Source: Bradyrhizobium sp. BR 10289
GTDB lineage: Bacteria; Pseudomonadota; Alphaproteobacteria; Rhizobiales; Xanthobacteraceae
DNA: 64,000 nt
NCBI RefSeq assembly: GCF_019455385.1
Contig: NZ_JACOFR010000003.1
Location: 372,001 to 436,000 of the forward strand
Direction: 5' to 3'
In this document: positions 1 to 8,333 of the stretch, piece after piece
Position numbering within the stretch: position 1 is the first letter of the stretch
How the letters are laid out: each line of letters starts with the position of its first letter
Translations under genes and position numbers: made by a program
The notes under the pieces: model-generated
Databases searched by the model: none
What the model saw: the letters and a program-made list of their open reading frames with translations, nothing else
What the model was told of the DNA's origin: nothing

Positions 1-549
1 CAGGCCGACCACGTTGGTGTAGGACCCCACCATCTTCACCACGAACGAGCCGGCAATGCCCTGCACGGCATAGCCGCCGGCTTTGCCGCGCCATTCGCCG
101 GAGCCGATATAGGCCTGGATGTCGTCCTCCGAGAGGCGCTTGAAGCGGACGCGGGTCTCGACGAGGCGCTGGCGGAAGGCCTCGCGCGGCGTCACCAGGG
201 TGATGGCGGTGTAGACGCGGTGGTTGCGGCCCGACAGCAGTCGCAGGCACTGCGCGGCTTCGTCGACCAGATTGGCCTTGGGCAGGATGCGGCGGCCGAC
301 CGCCACGACCGTGTCAGCCGAGAGGATGAAGGCCCCGCGCAGCTCGTCGTCCAGCTGTACCGATTTGAGCGCCGCATCGGCCTTGGCCCGCGCGAGGCGA
401 TTGGCGCAGGCGCGCGGCAGCTCGCCCCGCTTCGGCGTCTCGTCGACGTCGGCCGGACGGAGCGCGTCCGGCTCGATGCCGGCCTGGTTGAGCAGCGACA
501 GGCGCCGCGGCGAACCGGAGGCAAGTACGAATTTGGGGCGGCCGAGCAT
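1..549 (-). CDS. maf: Maf-family nucleoside triphosphate pyrophosphatase, 3' end cut by window edge
   Basis: The minus strand is open for 183 codons from ATG at 549 to the window edge. The N-terminus [20 protein letters not shown] is the Maf signature: the ASxSPRR loop binds the nucleotide phosphates. The later SADTVV and [14 protein letters not shown] segments also match the family (catalytic Asp and the GKAGxYxxQG loop). Maf proteins hydrolyse non-canonical or modified nucleoside triphosphates in the cytoplasm. The family is usually about 190-210 residues, so only a short C-terminal piece is missing. It lies downstream of the phosphatase gene on the same strand, with a 145-bp gap. Confidence 0.9.
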   Translation of the reverse strand, partial: MLGRPKFVLASGSPRRLSLLNQAGIEPDALRPADVDETPKRGELPRACANRLARAKADAALKSVQLDDELRGAFILSADTVVAVGRRILPKANLVDEAAQCLRLLSGRNHRVYTAITLVTPREAFRQRLVETRVRFKRLSEDDIQAYIGSGEWRGKAGGYAVQGIAGSFVVKMVGSYTNVVGL

Positions 550-694
550 CAGGTGATTTGGGGGATGAAGCAGGGGGTGAATTGCGCGCGGAACCTATCG
601 GAAGGGGGCTGATTTCACAACCCGGAACCCCGACTTTGCTGATTCAAGGCCCCCGACATGGCTGTGCCCGCGATCTGTGACGCGGGTGTTACGG

Positions 695-1162
695 CTAACC
701 GCTCGCAGCCCCCGCCTTCGCGAAGCGCCGGCGGATGCGCATCAAGAGCTGGTCGCAGACTTCGCGATAGGCGGCGAGCTTCTGGTCGCGGCTGCCTTCG
801 ATGGTGGTGGGATCCTGCGTCGGCCAGTACTCGACGTCGGCGGCGAGCGTGCGGGTCAGTTCCAGCGCCTTGTGATGCGCTTCCGGCGAGAGCGTGATGA
901 TGAGATCAAAATTCAGCCCCTCCCAGTCCTCCAGCTCCTCGAAGGTCTGCGGCTTGTGGGTGGAGATGTCCTGCCCCAGTTCGTCCATCACGGCGACCGC
1001 GAAGGGATCGAGGTCGCCCTTCCTGGCACCGGCCGACTTCACGTAGAGCCCTTGCGGAAACATGTGCCGCAGCAGGCTCTCGGCCATCGGCGAGCGCACG
1101 CTGTTCATGGCGCAGGCGAACAGCACCGATTGCGGATCGCGTGCGCGTGGGGGCGCAGCCAT
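695..1162 (-). CDS. Low-molecular-weight protein-tyrosine-phosphatase / arsenate-reductase-like protein
   Basis: A 155-residue cytoplasmic protein. The N-terminal segment VLFACAMNSVRSPMAESLLR carries the CX5RS phosphate-binding loop (C-A-M-N-S-V-R-S), with the nucleophilic Cys near residue 17. The length and C-terminal 'WPTQDPTT' segment (catalytic Asp) fit the LMW-PTP family. These proteins dephosphorylate tyrosine or reduce arsenate; the sequence alone does not decide which. It follows UPF0262 with a palindromic repeat between them, and the order hisD-UPF0262-phosphatase-maf is the usual one in this bacterial group. Start ATG at 1162. Confidence 0.85.
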   Translation of the reverse strand: MAAPPRARDPQSVLFACAMNSVRSPMAESLLRHMFPQGLYVKSAGARKGDLDPFAVAVMDELGQDISTHKPQTFEELEDWEGLNFDLIITLSPEAHHKALELTRTLAADVEYWPTQDPTTIEGSRDQKLAAYREVCDQLLMRIRRRFAKAGAASG

Positions 1163-1183
1163 CGCTTACGCTCTTTTGTTTTT

Positions 1184-1232
1184 GCGCATGATCCGATCCG
1201 AAAACCGGTTCCCACTTTTCGGGATCATGCGC
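1184..1232. repeat. Rhizobial palindromic intergenic repeat (RIME-like)
   Basis: Arms GCGCATGATCC (1184-1194) and GGATCATGCGC (1222-1232) are perfect inverted repeats around a core containing AAAACCGGTTCCCACTTTTC. A relative with the same core occurs at 63481-63532. It sits between UPF0262 and the phosphatase gene and could end or stabilise transcripts, though no U tract follows. Confidence 0.75.
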
Positions 1233-1234
1233 GT

Positions 1235-1732
1235 TTAGCCCTTCCAATGAAGGACGGTAATGAGCGTGAACAGCCGGCGCGAGGTCTCGAAATCGACCCG
1301 CACCTTGCCCTTCAGCCGCTCCTGCAGCGTGCGCGATCCCTCGTCATGGATGCCGCGGCGGCCCATGTCGATGGCCTCGATCTTGTCAGGCGTCGCGGTG
1401 CGGATCGCCTGGTAGTAGCTGTCGCAGATCATGAAATAGTCCTTCACGATCCGCCGGAACGGCGTCAGCGAGAGCAGATGCGCGACCACCGGCGTGCCGT
1501 CCTCGCGGCGGATGTCGAACATCAGCCGGCTGCCGGTGATGCCGATATGCAGCGTGAACGGCCCCTTCCCTTCTGCGCCCTCCGGCGCGAACAGGTTCTG
1601 CTCGATCAGATCGTAGATCGCGATCGCGCGCTCATGCTCGATGTCGGGCCCCGAACGGCCGATCGAGTCCTCGTCGAGCGTGACTGCGACGATACGGTTC
1701 TGCGAGTCGTCCTGTTCGGGCGGCGTTGTCAT
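1235..1732 (-). CDS. UPF0262 family protein
   Basis: A 165-residue protein beginning [21 protein letters not shown] chose ATG at 1732 because it overlaps the hisD stop as ATGA, the standard arrangement for this pair, and because the family is about 160 residues; a longer reading from 1840 would run into hisD. Conserved features include the [16 protein letters not shown] segment and the C-terminal [17 protein letters not shown]0262 proteins have no established function. The tight coupling to hisD suggests cotranslation, not necessarily a role in histidine synthesis. Confidence 0.88.
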   Translation of the reverse strand: MTTPPEQDDSQNRIVAVTLDEDSIGRSGPDIEHERAIAIYDLIEQNLFAPEGAEGKGPFTLHIGITGSRLMFDIRREDGTPVVAHLLSLTPFRRIVKDYFMICDSYYQAIRTATPDKIEAIDMGRRGIHDEGSRTLQERLKGKVRVDFETSRRLFTLITVLHWKG

Positions 1733-3024
1733 GACAGATTGAGGCGCAATCCAATCGAGCGCGAATGGGCGTCCAGCCCCTCCGCTTGTCCGAGCGTCAT
1801 CGCGGCCGGGCCCAGCGCACGCAGCTGGTCCGGACCGCATTTCAGGATCGAGGTGCGCTTCATGAAATCGGCAACCCCTAACCCTGAGGAGAACCGCGCC
1901 GAGCGCGCCGTCGGCAGCACGTGGTTGGAGCCGCCGACATAGTCGCCGATCGCTTCGGGCGTATGCGCGCCGAGGAAGACGGCGCCGGCGTTACGGATCT
2001 TCGCGGCGAGCGTATCGGGGGCGGTGGTCATGATCTCGAGATGCTCGGCGGCGATCGCATCCGCGAGCGGAATGGCATCGCTGAGGTTCTTCACCATGAT
2101 GATGGCGCCGAAATCGGCCCACGACGTGCCGGCGATCGCAGCGCGCGGCAGCGTCTTCAGCTGCGCCTCGACGGCCTTTTCGACATCGGCGGCAAGCCGT
2201 GCCGAATCCGTGATCAGGATCGACTGCGCGCTGGCATCGTGCTCGGCTTGCGCGAGGAGATCAGCGGCGATCCAGTCGGCATTGCCGGTGTCGTCGGCGA
2301 TGACCAGCACCTCCGAGGGGCCCGCGATCATGTCGATGCCGACCTTGCCGAACACCAGGCGCTTTGCGGCGGCGACATAGGCATTGCCGGGTCCGACGAT
2401 TTTTGCCACGGGCGCGATCGTCGCGGTGCCGTGCGCGAGCGCGGCCACCGCCTGCGCACCGCCGACGCGGTAGATCTCGGTGACGCCGCCGAGATGGGCT
2501 GCCGCCAGCACCAGCGGGTTGAGCTTGCCGTCGGGCGAGGGCACCACCATCACGAGGCGCGAGACGCCGGCGACCTTGGCGGGCACGGCGTTCATCAGGA
2601 CCGAGGACGGATAGGCCGCAGTGCCGCCGGGCACGTAGAGGCCGGCGGATTCGATCGCGGTGTAGCGCCAGCCGAGCTCGACGCCGAGCGGATCGGTGAA
2701 GCGCTCGTCCTTCGGCAATTGGCGGCGGTGATAAACCTCGATGCGATCGCGCGCGAGCTTGAGCGCGTCCAGCGTCGCGGCATCGCAGGCTCTTAACGCG
2801 GTCTCGATCTCGGCGGCAGTGATGCGCAAGGACGATGCATCCAGCTTGAGCCGGTCGAACTTTGCGGTGGCCTCGAGCAGGGCGGCATCGCCCCGCGCGG
2901 CCACATCATCGACGATGGCGCGCGCGGCGGCCTCGACGTCGGCCGAGACCTCACGCTTGGCGGCGAGGAAGGCCGCGAATCGCTGGTCAAAATCGGCGCT
3001 GCTGCGGTCGAGACGAACGGGCAT
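1729..3024 (-). CDS. hisD: Histidinol dehydrogenase
   Basis: A 431-residue protein of normal length. HisD performs the last two steps of histidine biosynthesis, oxidising L-histidinol via histidinal to histidine with 2 NAD+. Visible family marks are [15 protein letters not shown], the zinc-ligand segment [12 protein letters not shown] (Gln and His), the catalytic Glu-His pair in [10 protein letters not shown], and GGSNHVLPT near the C-terminus. No other his genes are in the window, so it is separated from the main his cluster, as is common in alphaproteobacteria. It overlaps UPF0262 by 4 bp and follows DUF2948 after 145 bp. Confidence 0.96.
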   Translation of the reverse strand: MPVRLDRSSADFDQRFAAFLAAKREVSADVEAAARAIVDDVAARGDAALLEATAKFDRLKLDASSLRITAAEIETALRACDAATLDALKLARDRIEVYHRRQLPKDERFTDPLGVELGWRYTAIESAGLYVPGGTAAYPSSVLMNAVPAKVAGVSRLVMVVPSPDGKLNPLVLAAAHLGGVTEIYRVGGAQAVAALAHGTATIAPVAKIVGPGNAYVAAAKRLVFGKVGIDMIAGPSEVLVIADDTGNADWIAADLLAQAEHDASAQSILITDSARLAADVEKAVEAQLKTLPRAAIAGTSWADFGAIIMVKNLSDAIPLADAIAAEHLEIMTTAPDTLAAKIRNAGAVFLGAHTPEAIGDYVGGSNHVLPTARSARFSSGLGVADFMKRTSILKCGPDQLRALGPAAMTLGQAEGLDAHSRSIGLRLNLS

Positions 3025-3169
3025 TTTGGCTTGGCTTCCGGCTGGTCTTTGGGGCGCATTGGCTCACGCGGGCCCCCTGCTCAATGGCGCGGCGGGGAAG
3101 CTGCGTCAACCCTCGCGGGGTGCCGTTCCAGCGGAGGCCTGAGCCGGTTTCACTGGTATACCGGCGACC

Positions 3170-3613
3170 TCACCCCTCCACGTCGATTGCCGCCCCCAGC
3201 TCGTCCGTCCCGAGATCGGTCAGCTCGCACTCGAGGCACTCGACATCAAGGCGGATGGCGCCGCCCTGGGCGAACAATAGCAAGGCGCTGCCGCCGGGCT
3301 CCTCCTGGCGGCCGTCCTGGGGATGAAACTCGATGCCGACGAGGTCCAGAACCTCGCCCGGTGCGGCCAGATCGATGTTGCGCGATTTGCAGGCGAGCAC
3401 GCGGTCGAAGCGGAGCGCGGCCACCAGCCGGCGCGGCTCGGCCTGGCCATCCAGCGTCTGCTCCCAGTCCAGCCGGCTCATGCCGACCACCAGGCGCTTC
3501 TCGCTCTGCCGCCAGATGATGTCGGCCGGCTGGACGCGGGCGTCCTGCACATGGGTCGAGATCACCGCGAGATCGTCGGCGTCGAGCGCGATCATTTTGA
3601 GCTGGGGAGACAT
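3170..3613 (-). CDS. DUF2948 family protein
   Basis: A 147-residue protein starting MSPQLKMIALDADDLAVIST. The ATG at 3613 is preceded by GAGGAG at good spacing, so I prefer it to the in-frame upstream candidate 11 codons earlier. The sequence KMIALDADDL...VQDA...DIIW...RLVVGMSRLDWE matches what I recall of DUF2948, a family of unknown function usually found directly upstream of hisD in Rhizobiales. There are no membrane segments or signal peptide. The C-terminal half has an acidic run (DVECLECELTDLG). Confidence 0.8.
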   Translation of the reverse strand: MSPQLKMIALDADDLAVISTHVQDARVQPADIIWRQSEKRLVVGMSRLDWEQTLDGQAEPRRLVAALRFDRVLACKSRNIDLAAPGEVLDLVGIEFHPQDGRQEEPGGSALLLFAQGGAIRLDVECLECELTDLGTDELGAAIDVEG

Positions 3614-3691
3614 CACCGGCACTCCTCGGGGACGAACATGGCCCAACGCGTAGCTACGCCGAAATTTCCCTGGACGTAACCGGCTGGCGGA

Positions 3692-4351
3692 TTAGAGGCT
3701 ATTGATATCCTCCATCTCCAGCACCTGCTTCGGGTAGCCGGCCCGGGCGACATGGATCATGGCGCGGCCCATCTGCTCGGTCGAGGTGACGAGCGACGGC
3801 GAGATCCGCCGCAGCACCGACCAGAGCGGCCAGGTTGCGGTGTAGGCCGCCTGCACCCAGGCGGTCTTGGAACGGATGCCGTGCAGCGGCTGGATCGCGC
3901 CAGGCCGGAACATGTAGGCCCTCTTGAACGGAAGCTTGAGCAGATCGTTCTCGGTCTTGCCCTTGACCCGCGCCCACATCCGCGCGCCCTGCTCGGTGGA
4001 ATCGGTGCCGGCACCGGTGACGTAGGTGAAGGTCATCTGCGGATTGAGGCGCGCCAGCGTCGTCGCTGCCGCGAGCGTGATGTCGTGGGTGAGATGACGG
4101 TAGCGCTCCTCGTTCATGCCGATCGAGGACACGCCGAGGCAGAAAAAGCAGGCGTCGAAGCCTGTGAGCTGCGGCTCGATCGCCGAATAGTCCGTGAAAT
4201 CGCCGTGGATGATCTCGGTGAGCTTGGCGTTGCGCACGCCGGTCGGGCTGCGGCCGACCACGAGCACGCGCTCGATGCCGGGATCGATCAGGCACTCGCG
4301 CAAAACACCCTGCCCGACCATGCCGGTCGCGCCGAAGATGATCACTCGCAT
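3692..4351 (-). CDS. NAD(P)-binding Rossmann oxidoreductase (NmrA/epimerase-like)
   Basis: A 219-residue protein starting MRVIIFGATGMVGQGVLREC. The GATGMVG glycine loop at residues 7-13 is the dinucleotide-binding motif of atypical short-chain dehydrogenases. It has VVGRSP after the second strand, DACFFCLG, and TYVTGAGTDS where classical SDRs have the catalytic Ser. A YxxxK motif is not obvious, so a redox or redox-sensing role without classical chemistry is possible. I chose ATG at 4351; an upstream in-frame extension would overlap the SDR gene. It follows the SDR by 26 bp on the same strand, so the two are probably cotranscribed. Confidence 0.75.
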   Translation of the reverse strand: MRVIIFGATGMVGQGVLRECLIDPGIERVLVVGRSPTGVRNAKLTEIIHGDFTDYSAIEPQLTGFDACFFCLGVSSIGMNEERYRHLTHDITLAAATTLARLNPQMTFTYVTGAGTDSTEQGARMWARVKGKTENDLLKLPFKRAYMFRPGAIQPLHGIRSKTAWVQAAYTATWPLWSVLRRISPSLVTSTEQMGRAMIHVARAGYPKQVLEMEDINSL

Positions 4352-4377
4352 CGGGATGTCCCCACCCGGATCGCGGC

Positions 4378-5316
4378 TCATGCGGCGGCCGCGATCTCGT
4401 CGAAAGATACACCCGTCAGCGTTGCGGAAACATCCCACAGCATCGCCGATGCTGCCAAATCCTTCGCCTGGGGCATGATCCTCGCCGGCACGGGTGGTCC
4501 CTTCATCTCGTAGAAGCCGTTCGGACCGTAATAGCCGCCGGGCTCGACGGCCGGTGAGGTCGCGGCCAGCAAGGTTGGCAGCGCGCCATCGGCGGCGGAC
4601 TGGCTCAGCAAAGGCTGGAGCAACCGGCCCACCCGCCACCGGAGCGTATTGACGCCCGGACCGTTCGCAACGAGGTCGGTCCGCGCAAAGCCGGGATGGG
4701 CGGCAAGACTCGTCATTCCCCAGCCGGCGGCGAGGCTACGCCGCTGCAATTCCAGGGAAAACATCAGCATCGCCAACTTGGATTGGCAATAGGCCCGCCA
4801 CGGACGATAGGAGTGCCTGCTCTGGAGATCATCGAAATTGATCGCGCCGGAGCGGTGCGCAAGGCTGGAAAGATTGACGACGCGCGCAGCTCTGGCGCGC
4901 CGAAGCTGCGGCAACAGGCGCGCCGTCAGCGCGTAATGGCCGAGATAATTGGTGCCGAGTTGCATTTCGAAGCCGTCCTCGGTCTGCTGCCGCTTCGGCA
5001 GTGCCATCACGCCGGCATTGTTGACGAGGAGGTCGAGCTGCTCGTTGCCAGCGGCAAAGCGCCGGGTGAAATCGGCGACGGAAGCAAGGCTGGCGAGGTC
5101 GAGATGCTCATAGGCGATCAGCGCGTTCGGAAACCGCTGGCAAATGCCCTCGATCGCCCGCCGGCCCTTTGCCTCGTTGCGCCCGGTGAGTATGACAAAG
5201 GCGCCGGCGCCCGCCAGCGCCATCGCCGTCTCATAGCCTAGGCCGCCCGTGGCCCCGGTGATGACAGCGGTCTTGCCGCCGAGAGAGGGGATGTCTGCCG
5301 TCGTCCAGTCGGTCAT
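4378..5316 (-). CDS. Short-chain dehydrogenase/reductase
   Basis: A 312-residue SDR of the retinol-dehydrogenase-like group. Visible motifs are TGATGGLG (cofactor loop, about residue 20), NNAGVM, the Ser of NLSSLAH, and YCQSK (YxxxK) with the catalytic Tyr and Lys. Start ATG at 5316 gives MTDWTTADIPSLGGKTAVIT, with the Rossmann strand at the expected place. The gene is divergent from a TetR regulator, with a palindromic operator in the 83-bp gap, and is probably its target. The substrate is unknown. Confidence 0.85.
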   Translation of the reverse strand: MTDWTTADIPSLGGKTAVITGATGGLGYETAMALAGAGAFVILTGRNEAKGRRAIEGICQRFPNALIAYEHLDLASLASVADFTRRFAAGNEQLDLLVNNAGVMALPKRQQTEDGFEMQLGTNYLGHYALTARLLPQLRRARAARVVNLSSLAHRSGAINFDDLQSRHSYRPWRAYCQSKLAMLMFSLELQRRSLAAGWGMTSLAAHPGFARTDLVANGPGVNTLRWRVGRLLQPLLSQSAADGALPTLLAATSPAVEPGGYYGPNGFYEMKGPPVPARIMPQAKDLAASAMLWDVSATLTGVSFDEIAAAA

Positions 5317-5364
5317 GCCATGTCTCCGTTCGGGGCTGGAAAACGCCCGCGAGAGGTCTAAATG

Positions 5365-5385
5365 TGCACTGAGTGCAAATTTGCA
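5365..5385. promoter_or_regulatory. Putative TetR operator: two overlapping palindromes
   Basis: TGCACT-G-AGTGCA (5365-5377) is a perfect 6-bp inverted repeat, and TGCAAATTTGCA (5374-5385) is a perfect 12-bp palindrome. They share the central TGCA, giving three TGCA half-sites. The element lies between the divergent SDR and TetR start codons, where a TetR repressor would control both. Confidence 0.6.
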
Positions 5386-5399
5386 AGAGGTGAAATATT

Positions 5400-6038
5400 T
5401 TGAAGATTTCGAAGCCTGCCGGGAAAGCTGCCAAGCCATTGGCGCCGGAGGGAAAATCCCCGGCGCCCGGCTTGCGCGCGCGCAAGCAGCAGCAGACCCG
5501 CGAGCGGCTGAAGCGCGCGGCGATGGCGCTGTTCCTGGAACGCGGCTTCGAGGCCACGACAATCGACGACATCGCGGCCCAGGCGGACATGTCGCGCCGC
5601 AGCTTCTTTCATTATTTCGCCTCGAAAGAGGACGTGGTCGCGGCCTGGCAGGAGGACGCTGCCAGCGCACTGGTCGCCGAGATCCTGGCACGGCCTGCGG
5701 ATGAATCCATGCTGACGGCGGCGGAGAATGCGATCGCGACGGCAGTCAAGCGGATCGATCCGGCCGAGGCCGCCGCGATGTCGCGGCTGAAGCGCGACAA
5801 CCCGGCGCTGCATGCGCGCGATCAGCTCAAATATGAAAAGCTGGAGCAGGCTCTCGCCGAAGGACTTGCGCAGCGCTCAGGCCGCAAATCGGATCGCCTG
5901 AAGGCGCAACTCGTCGCGATGATCGCCACCGGCGCGATGCGCGTCGGCGGCGAGAGCTGGATGAGCGAAGGCGCACGCGAGAAGCCGGAGGCGTTCGTGA
6001 AGCGTACCTTCGATGCAATCAGGGCGATCTTGAAGTGA
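5400..6038 (+). CDS. TetR/AcrR family transcriptional regulator
   Basis: A 212-residue protein. The helix-turn-helix lies in residues about 30-78: RERLKRAAMALFLERGFEAT, TIDDIAAQADMSRRSFFHYF, ASKEDVV, the classic TetR N-terminal domain. The C-terminal helices form the ligand pocket and are not recognisable by eye. It is divergent from the SDR at 4378-5316, and the gap contains overlapping palindromes. The expected behaviour is repression of itself and the SDR, relieved by an unknown ligand. A strong hairpin follows its stop. Confidence 0.92.
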   Translation: MKISKPAGKAAKPLAPEGKSPAPGLRARKQQQTRERLKRAAMALFLERGFEATTIDDIAAQADMSRRSFFHYFASKEDVVAAWQEDAASALVAEILARPADESMLTAAENAIATAVKRIDPAEAAAMSRLKRDNPALHARDQLKYEKLEQALAEGLAQRSGRKSDRLKAQLVAMIATGAMRVGGESWMSEGAREKPEAFVKRTFDAIRAILK

Positions 6039-6044
6039 GTTGGC

Positions 6045-6069
6045 CTACCCTCCCCTGCAGGGAGGGTAG
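6045..6069. terminator. Bidirectional hairpin between convergent genes
   Basis: CTACCCTCCC (6045-6054), a 5-nt loop, then GGGAGGGTAG (6060-6069): a perfect 10-bp stem between the TetR stop (6038) and the stop of the convergent hydrolase (6079). There is no long U tract on either side. Confidence 0.7.
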
Positions 6070-6078
6070 AATCAGTCC

Positions 6079-6903
6079 TCACTCCTTGAAGAACGCCAGC
6101 AGGTCGGCGTTGATGGTTTCCGCGTGCGTGGTCGGCATGCCGTGGGGAAAACCCTTGTAGGTCTTCAGCGTGCCCTTCTTGAGCAGCTTGGCCGAGAGCG
6201 GGGCGGAATCGGCGTAGGGCACGATCTGGTCGTCGTCGCCGTGCATCACCAGCACGGGCACGTTGATCTTCTTGAGATCCTCGGTGAAGTCGGTCTGCGA
6301 GAACGCGACGATGCCGTCGTAATGCGCCTTCGCGCCGCCCATCATGCCCTGGCGCCACCAGTTCTGGATCACCGCTTCCGACGGTTTTGCGCCGGGGCGG
6401 TTGTAGCCGTAGAACGGGCCCGACGGGAGGTCGCGATAGAATTGCGTACGGCTGGCGGCGAGCTGCTTCTGCAAATCGTCGAACACGCTCTTCGGCAGGC
6501 CGCCGGGATTGGCCTCGGTCTTCACCATCAAGGGCGGCACGGCGGAGAGGATCGCGGCCTTCGCCACGCGAGACTCACCGTGGCGCGCGATGTAGTGCAC
6601 GACTTCGCCGCCGCCGGTGGAATGGCCGACATGGATGGCGTTCTTGAGATCGAGATGCGCGGTCACCGCCGCGAGATCGTCGGCATAATGATCCATGTCG
6701 TGGCCGTCGGCGACTTGCGCCGAGCGGCCGTGGCCGCGGCGGTCATGGGCAATGACGCGGTAGCCTTTCGCGACGAAGAACAGCATCTGCGCGTCCCAAT
6801 CGTCGGCCGAGAGCGGCCAGCCATGGCTGAACACGATCGGCTGGCCCGATCCCCAGTCCTTGTAGAAGATCTCGACGCCGTCCTTGGTGGTGATGGTGGG
6901 CAT
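6079..6903 (-). CDS. Alpha/beta hydrolase, cofactor-free (non-haem) chloroperoxidase type
   Basis: A 274-residue protein with the complete alpha/beta-hydrolase triad: the nucleophile Ser in GHSTGGGE (about residue 94), Asp in [11 protein letters not shown], and His in [12 protein letters not shown]. The N-terminus [20 protein letters not shown] and the oxyanion segment [13 protein letters not shown] are typical of the bacterial non-haem haloperoxidase/perhydrolase group. These enzymes form peracids in vitro; their physiological role is usually ester hydrolysis or is unknown. There is no signal peptide. It is monocistronic, convergent with TetR. Confidence 0.88.
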   Translation of the reverse strand: MPTITTKDGVEIFYKDWGSGQPIVFSHGWPLSADDWDAQMLFFVAKGYRVIAHDRRGHGRSAQVADGHDMDHYADDLAAVTAHLDLKNAIHVGHSTGGGEVVHYIARHGESRVAKAAILSAVPPLMVKTEANPGGLPKSVFDDLQKQLAASRTQFYRDLPSGPFYGYNRPGAKPSEAVIQNWWRQGMMGGAKAHYDGIVAFSQTDFTEDLKKINVPVLVMHGDDDQIVPYADSAPLSAKLLKKGTLKTYKGFPHGMPTTHAETINADLLAFFKE

Positions 6904-7018
6904 GAATGGCTCCTTCAGTGAGAATCAATCCGGGGCTCGCAATGCCGCGAGCCGGCGATCGGAAGATGGTTGTGCGATATCACGAGGTCGATGCCACGCA
7001 CCGGCCGGAAACGTGCGA

Positions 7019-7528
7019 TCAGGCAAACGCCATCGGCCTGTAGCGGCGCCAGGCGCCGATGGTCAGCACGACGAAGAACACCAGCACGATGCCCTGCACC
7101 ACCGCGAAAACAGGGCCTCCCGGAGGATTCGGCGGGATGGCAGGCGCGAGCGCGGCGAGCGCCGGCACCTTCAGGAACGACTGGATCACCAGCACGAAGC
7201 AGTTGAAGTAGAGCGAGATCATCGCAGTCACGATGTAGACCGGACGCCAGATGCCCTTCAGCTTCATGCCGTACAGCGCGAGGCAGGCGATCGCGAGCAG
7301 CACCAGCGAGATGATGCCGATGATGTGCGAGGGCAGCAATTCCTTGAACGGAAACAGGAAGCCGGTGACGCTGGTGAGGATCGTGAAAGCCAAGAAGATC
7401 GCGGTGAGGCCCGGCATAGGCTTCGAGCCGAGCAGGCCGAACATCACGACGAGGCCCGCAACGATTCCGATCAGGCTGATGATGACATGGACCAGTGTGA
7501 AGGCAGGCAAGCTCAATCCAAGGACCAT
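7019..7528 (-). CDS. Small integral membrane protein of unknown function
   Basis: A 169-residue hydrophobic protein, predicted by eye to have five membrane segments: VHVIISLIGIVAGLVVMFGL, TAIFLAFTILTSVTGFLFPF, HIIGIISLVLLAIACLAL, YIVTAMISLYFNCFVLVIQS and VFAVVQGIVLVFFVVLTIGA. There is a proline-rich loop (APAIPPNPPGGP) before the last helix. I do not recognise the family. No neighbouring gene suggests a role: the hydrolase lies 115 bp downstream, and upstream is a 290-bp region with a repeat. Confidence 0.7.
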   Translation of the reverse strand: MVLGLSLPAFTLVHVIISLIGIVAGLVVMFGLLGSKPMPGLTAIFLAFTILTSVTGFLFPFKELLPSHIIGIISLVLLAIACLALYGMKLKGIWRPVYIVTAMISLYFNCFVLVIQSFLKVPALAALAPAIPPNPPGGPVFAVVQGIVLVFFVVLTIGAWRRYRPMAFA

Positions 7529-7696
7529 GTCATCTCTCCTGTTCTCGACGCTGAGATCAGCAGATTAGTATTACGGTCCTCATCGGATTGCCACATGCTC
7601 CCGTGTCACAGCTTCGCGTGCAGCCACGCGTCGTCGTGCGAATCGACAAACGCATGGCTGAATTTTTTGCAGCGGCGTCCCAAACGAGAGCAGTTT

Positions 7697-7782
7697 GTAG
7701 CCCGGATGGAGCGAAGCGAAATCCGGGGTTCTCGCATGTGGATGGCACCGTCCCGGATTGCGCTTCGCTCCATCCGGGCTAC
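7697..7782. repeat. Large inverted intergenic repeat
   Basis: Two 31-bp arms (7697-7727 and 7752-7782), inverted with one mismatch, flank a 24-bp loop. The outer part of the arm reads GTAGCCCGGATGGAGCGAAG. Elements of this type are scattered between genes in bradyrhizobial genomes (from memory). It is the main content of the 7529-7818 gap, which holds no convincing gene. Confidence 0.75.
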
Positions 7783-7818
7783 GAGCTCAGGCGCTTTCGA
7801 CGAACGTTGAATCAGGTC

Positions 7819-8127
7819 TCACACTTCCTTGGTGTCGAAGATCAGGAGGTCGGCGCCGCCGCTGGCGAATTTCGGCACGTCGCCCGCGGCCGCCTTGCCT
7901 GCTTCGCTGCCGAACGCCTTCTGGATGTCGGCGACGCTGTCGAAGGTGAGGATGGCGACGAGGTGGATTCCGGACGGTCCGGCGGGCGAGCCAACCGGGC
8001 CAGTGCTGACGGCGTATTTCTTCAGCCCGGGAAGCTTCTTGGCGAGCGGAATGTGGGTCTCGGCATAGTGCTTGTCGAAAGCGGCAGTGTCCTTGGGCGT
8101 TTTGTAGAGCACGACGAGTTCAGCCAT
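7819..8127 (-). CDS. EthD-domain protein
   Basis: A 102-residue protein starting MAELVVLYKTPKDTAAFDKHYAETHIPLAKKLPGLKKY. This is the EthD/dimeric alpha-beta barrel pattern (FDxHYxxTHxPLxxKxPGL). ATG at 8127 is preceded by GGAGG five bases upstream, which decides the start. EthD-domain proteins act in alkyl-tert-butyl ether degradation, in polyketide cyclisation, or in unknown roles, usually as dimers. It is a single gene with no pathway neighbours, so the substrate cannot be assigned. Confidence 0.85.
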   Translation of the reverse strand: MAELVVLYKTPKDTAAFDKHYAETHIPLAKKLPGLKKYAVSTGPVGSPAGPSGIHLVAILTFDSVADIQKAFGSEAGKAAAGDVPKFASGGADLLIFDTKEV

Positions 8128-8263
8128 GTAGTCCTCCCGTTTGAATCTTGTTCTTCCGCGTGCGATTGGCCTCGCGACATGGCGATAGTCACGCATCACA
8201 CCGCAAGATGGCAAGCCAGATTCGACTTGCCATTTGCTTGTCTTGTCCTTGACTTATTTTTTC

Positions 8264-8333
8264 GAGCACGATCTCGCCGGAAAACCGCTCCACACTTTGC
8301 GCTGACGCGGCCCTTCGGATCCGGATCGTGCTC
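8264..8333. terminator. Inverted repeat at the 3' end of the FAD oxidoreductase gene
   Basis: Outer arms GAGCACGATC (8264-8273) and GATCGTGCTC (8324-8333) are a perfect 10-bp inverted repeat. The interior carries GGAAAACCGCTCCACACTTT, related to the 1184-1232 element. It overlaps the oxidoreductase stop codon region (8332-8334) and may serve as its transcript end. Confidence 0.5.

Noticed and set aside
550..694. infA between maf and the phosphatase
   Set aside because: Only 145 bp are available, too short for the 72-residue initiation factor, and no such sequence is seen.
677..1942. Plus-strand frame of about 421 codons
   Set aside because: Antisense to the phosphatase, UPF0262 and hisD genes, which have clear motifs.
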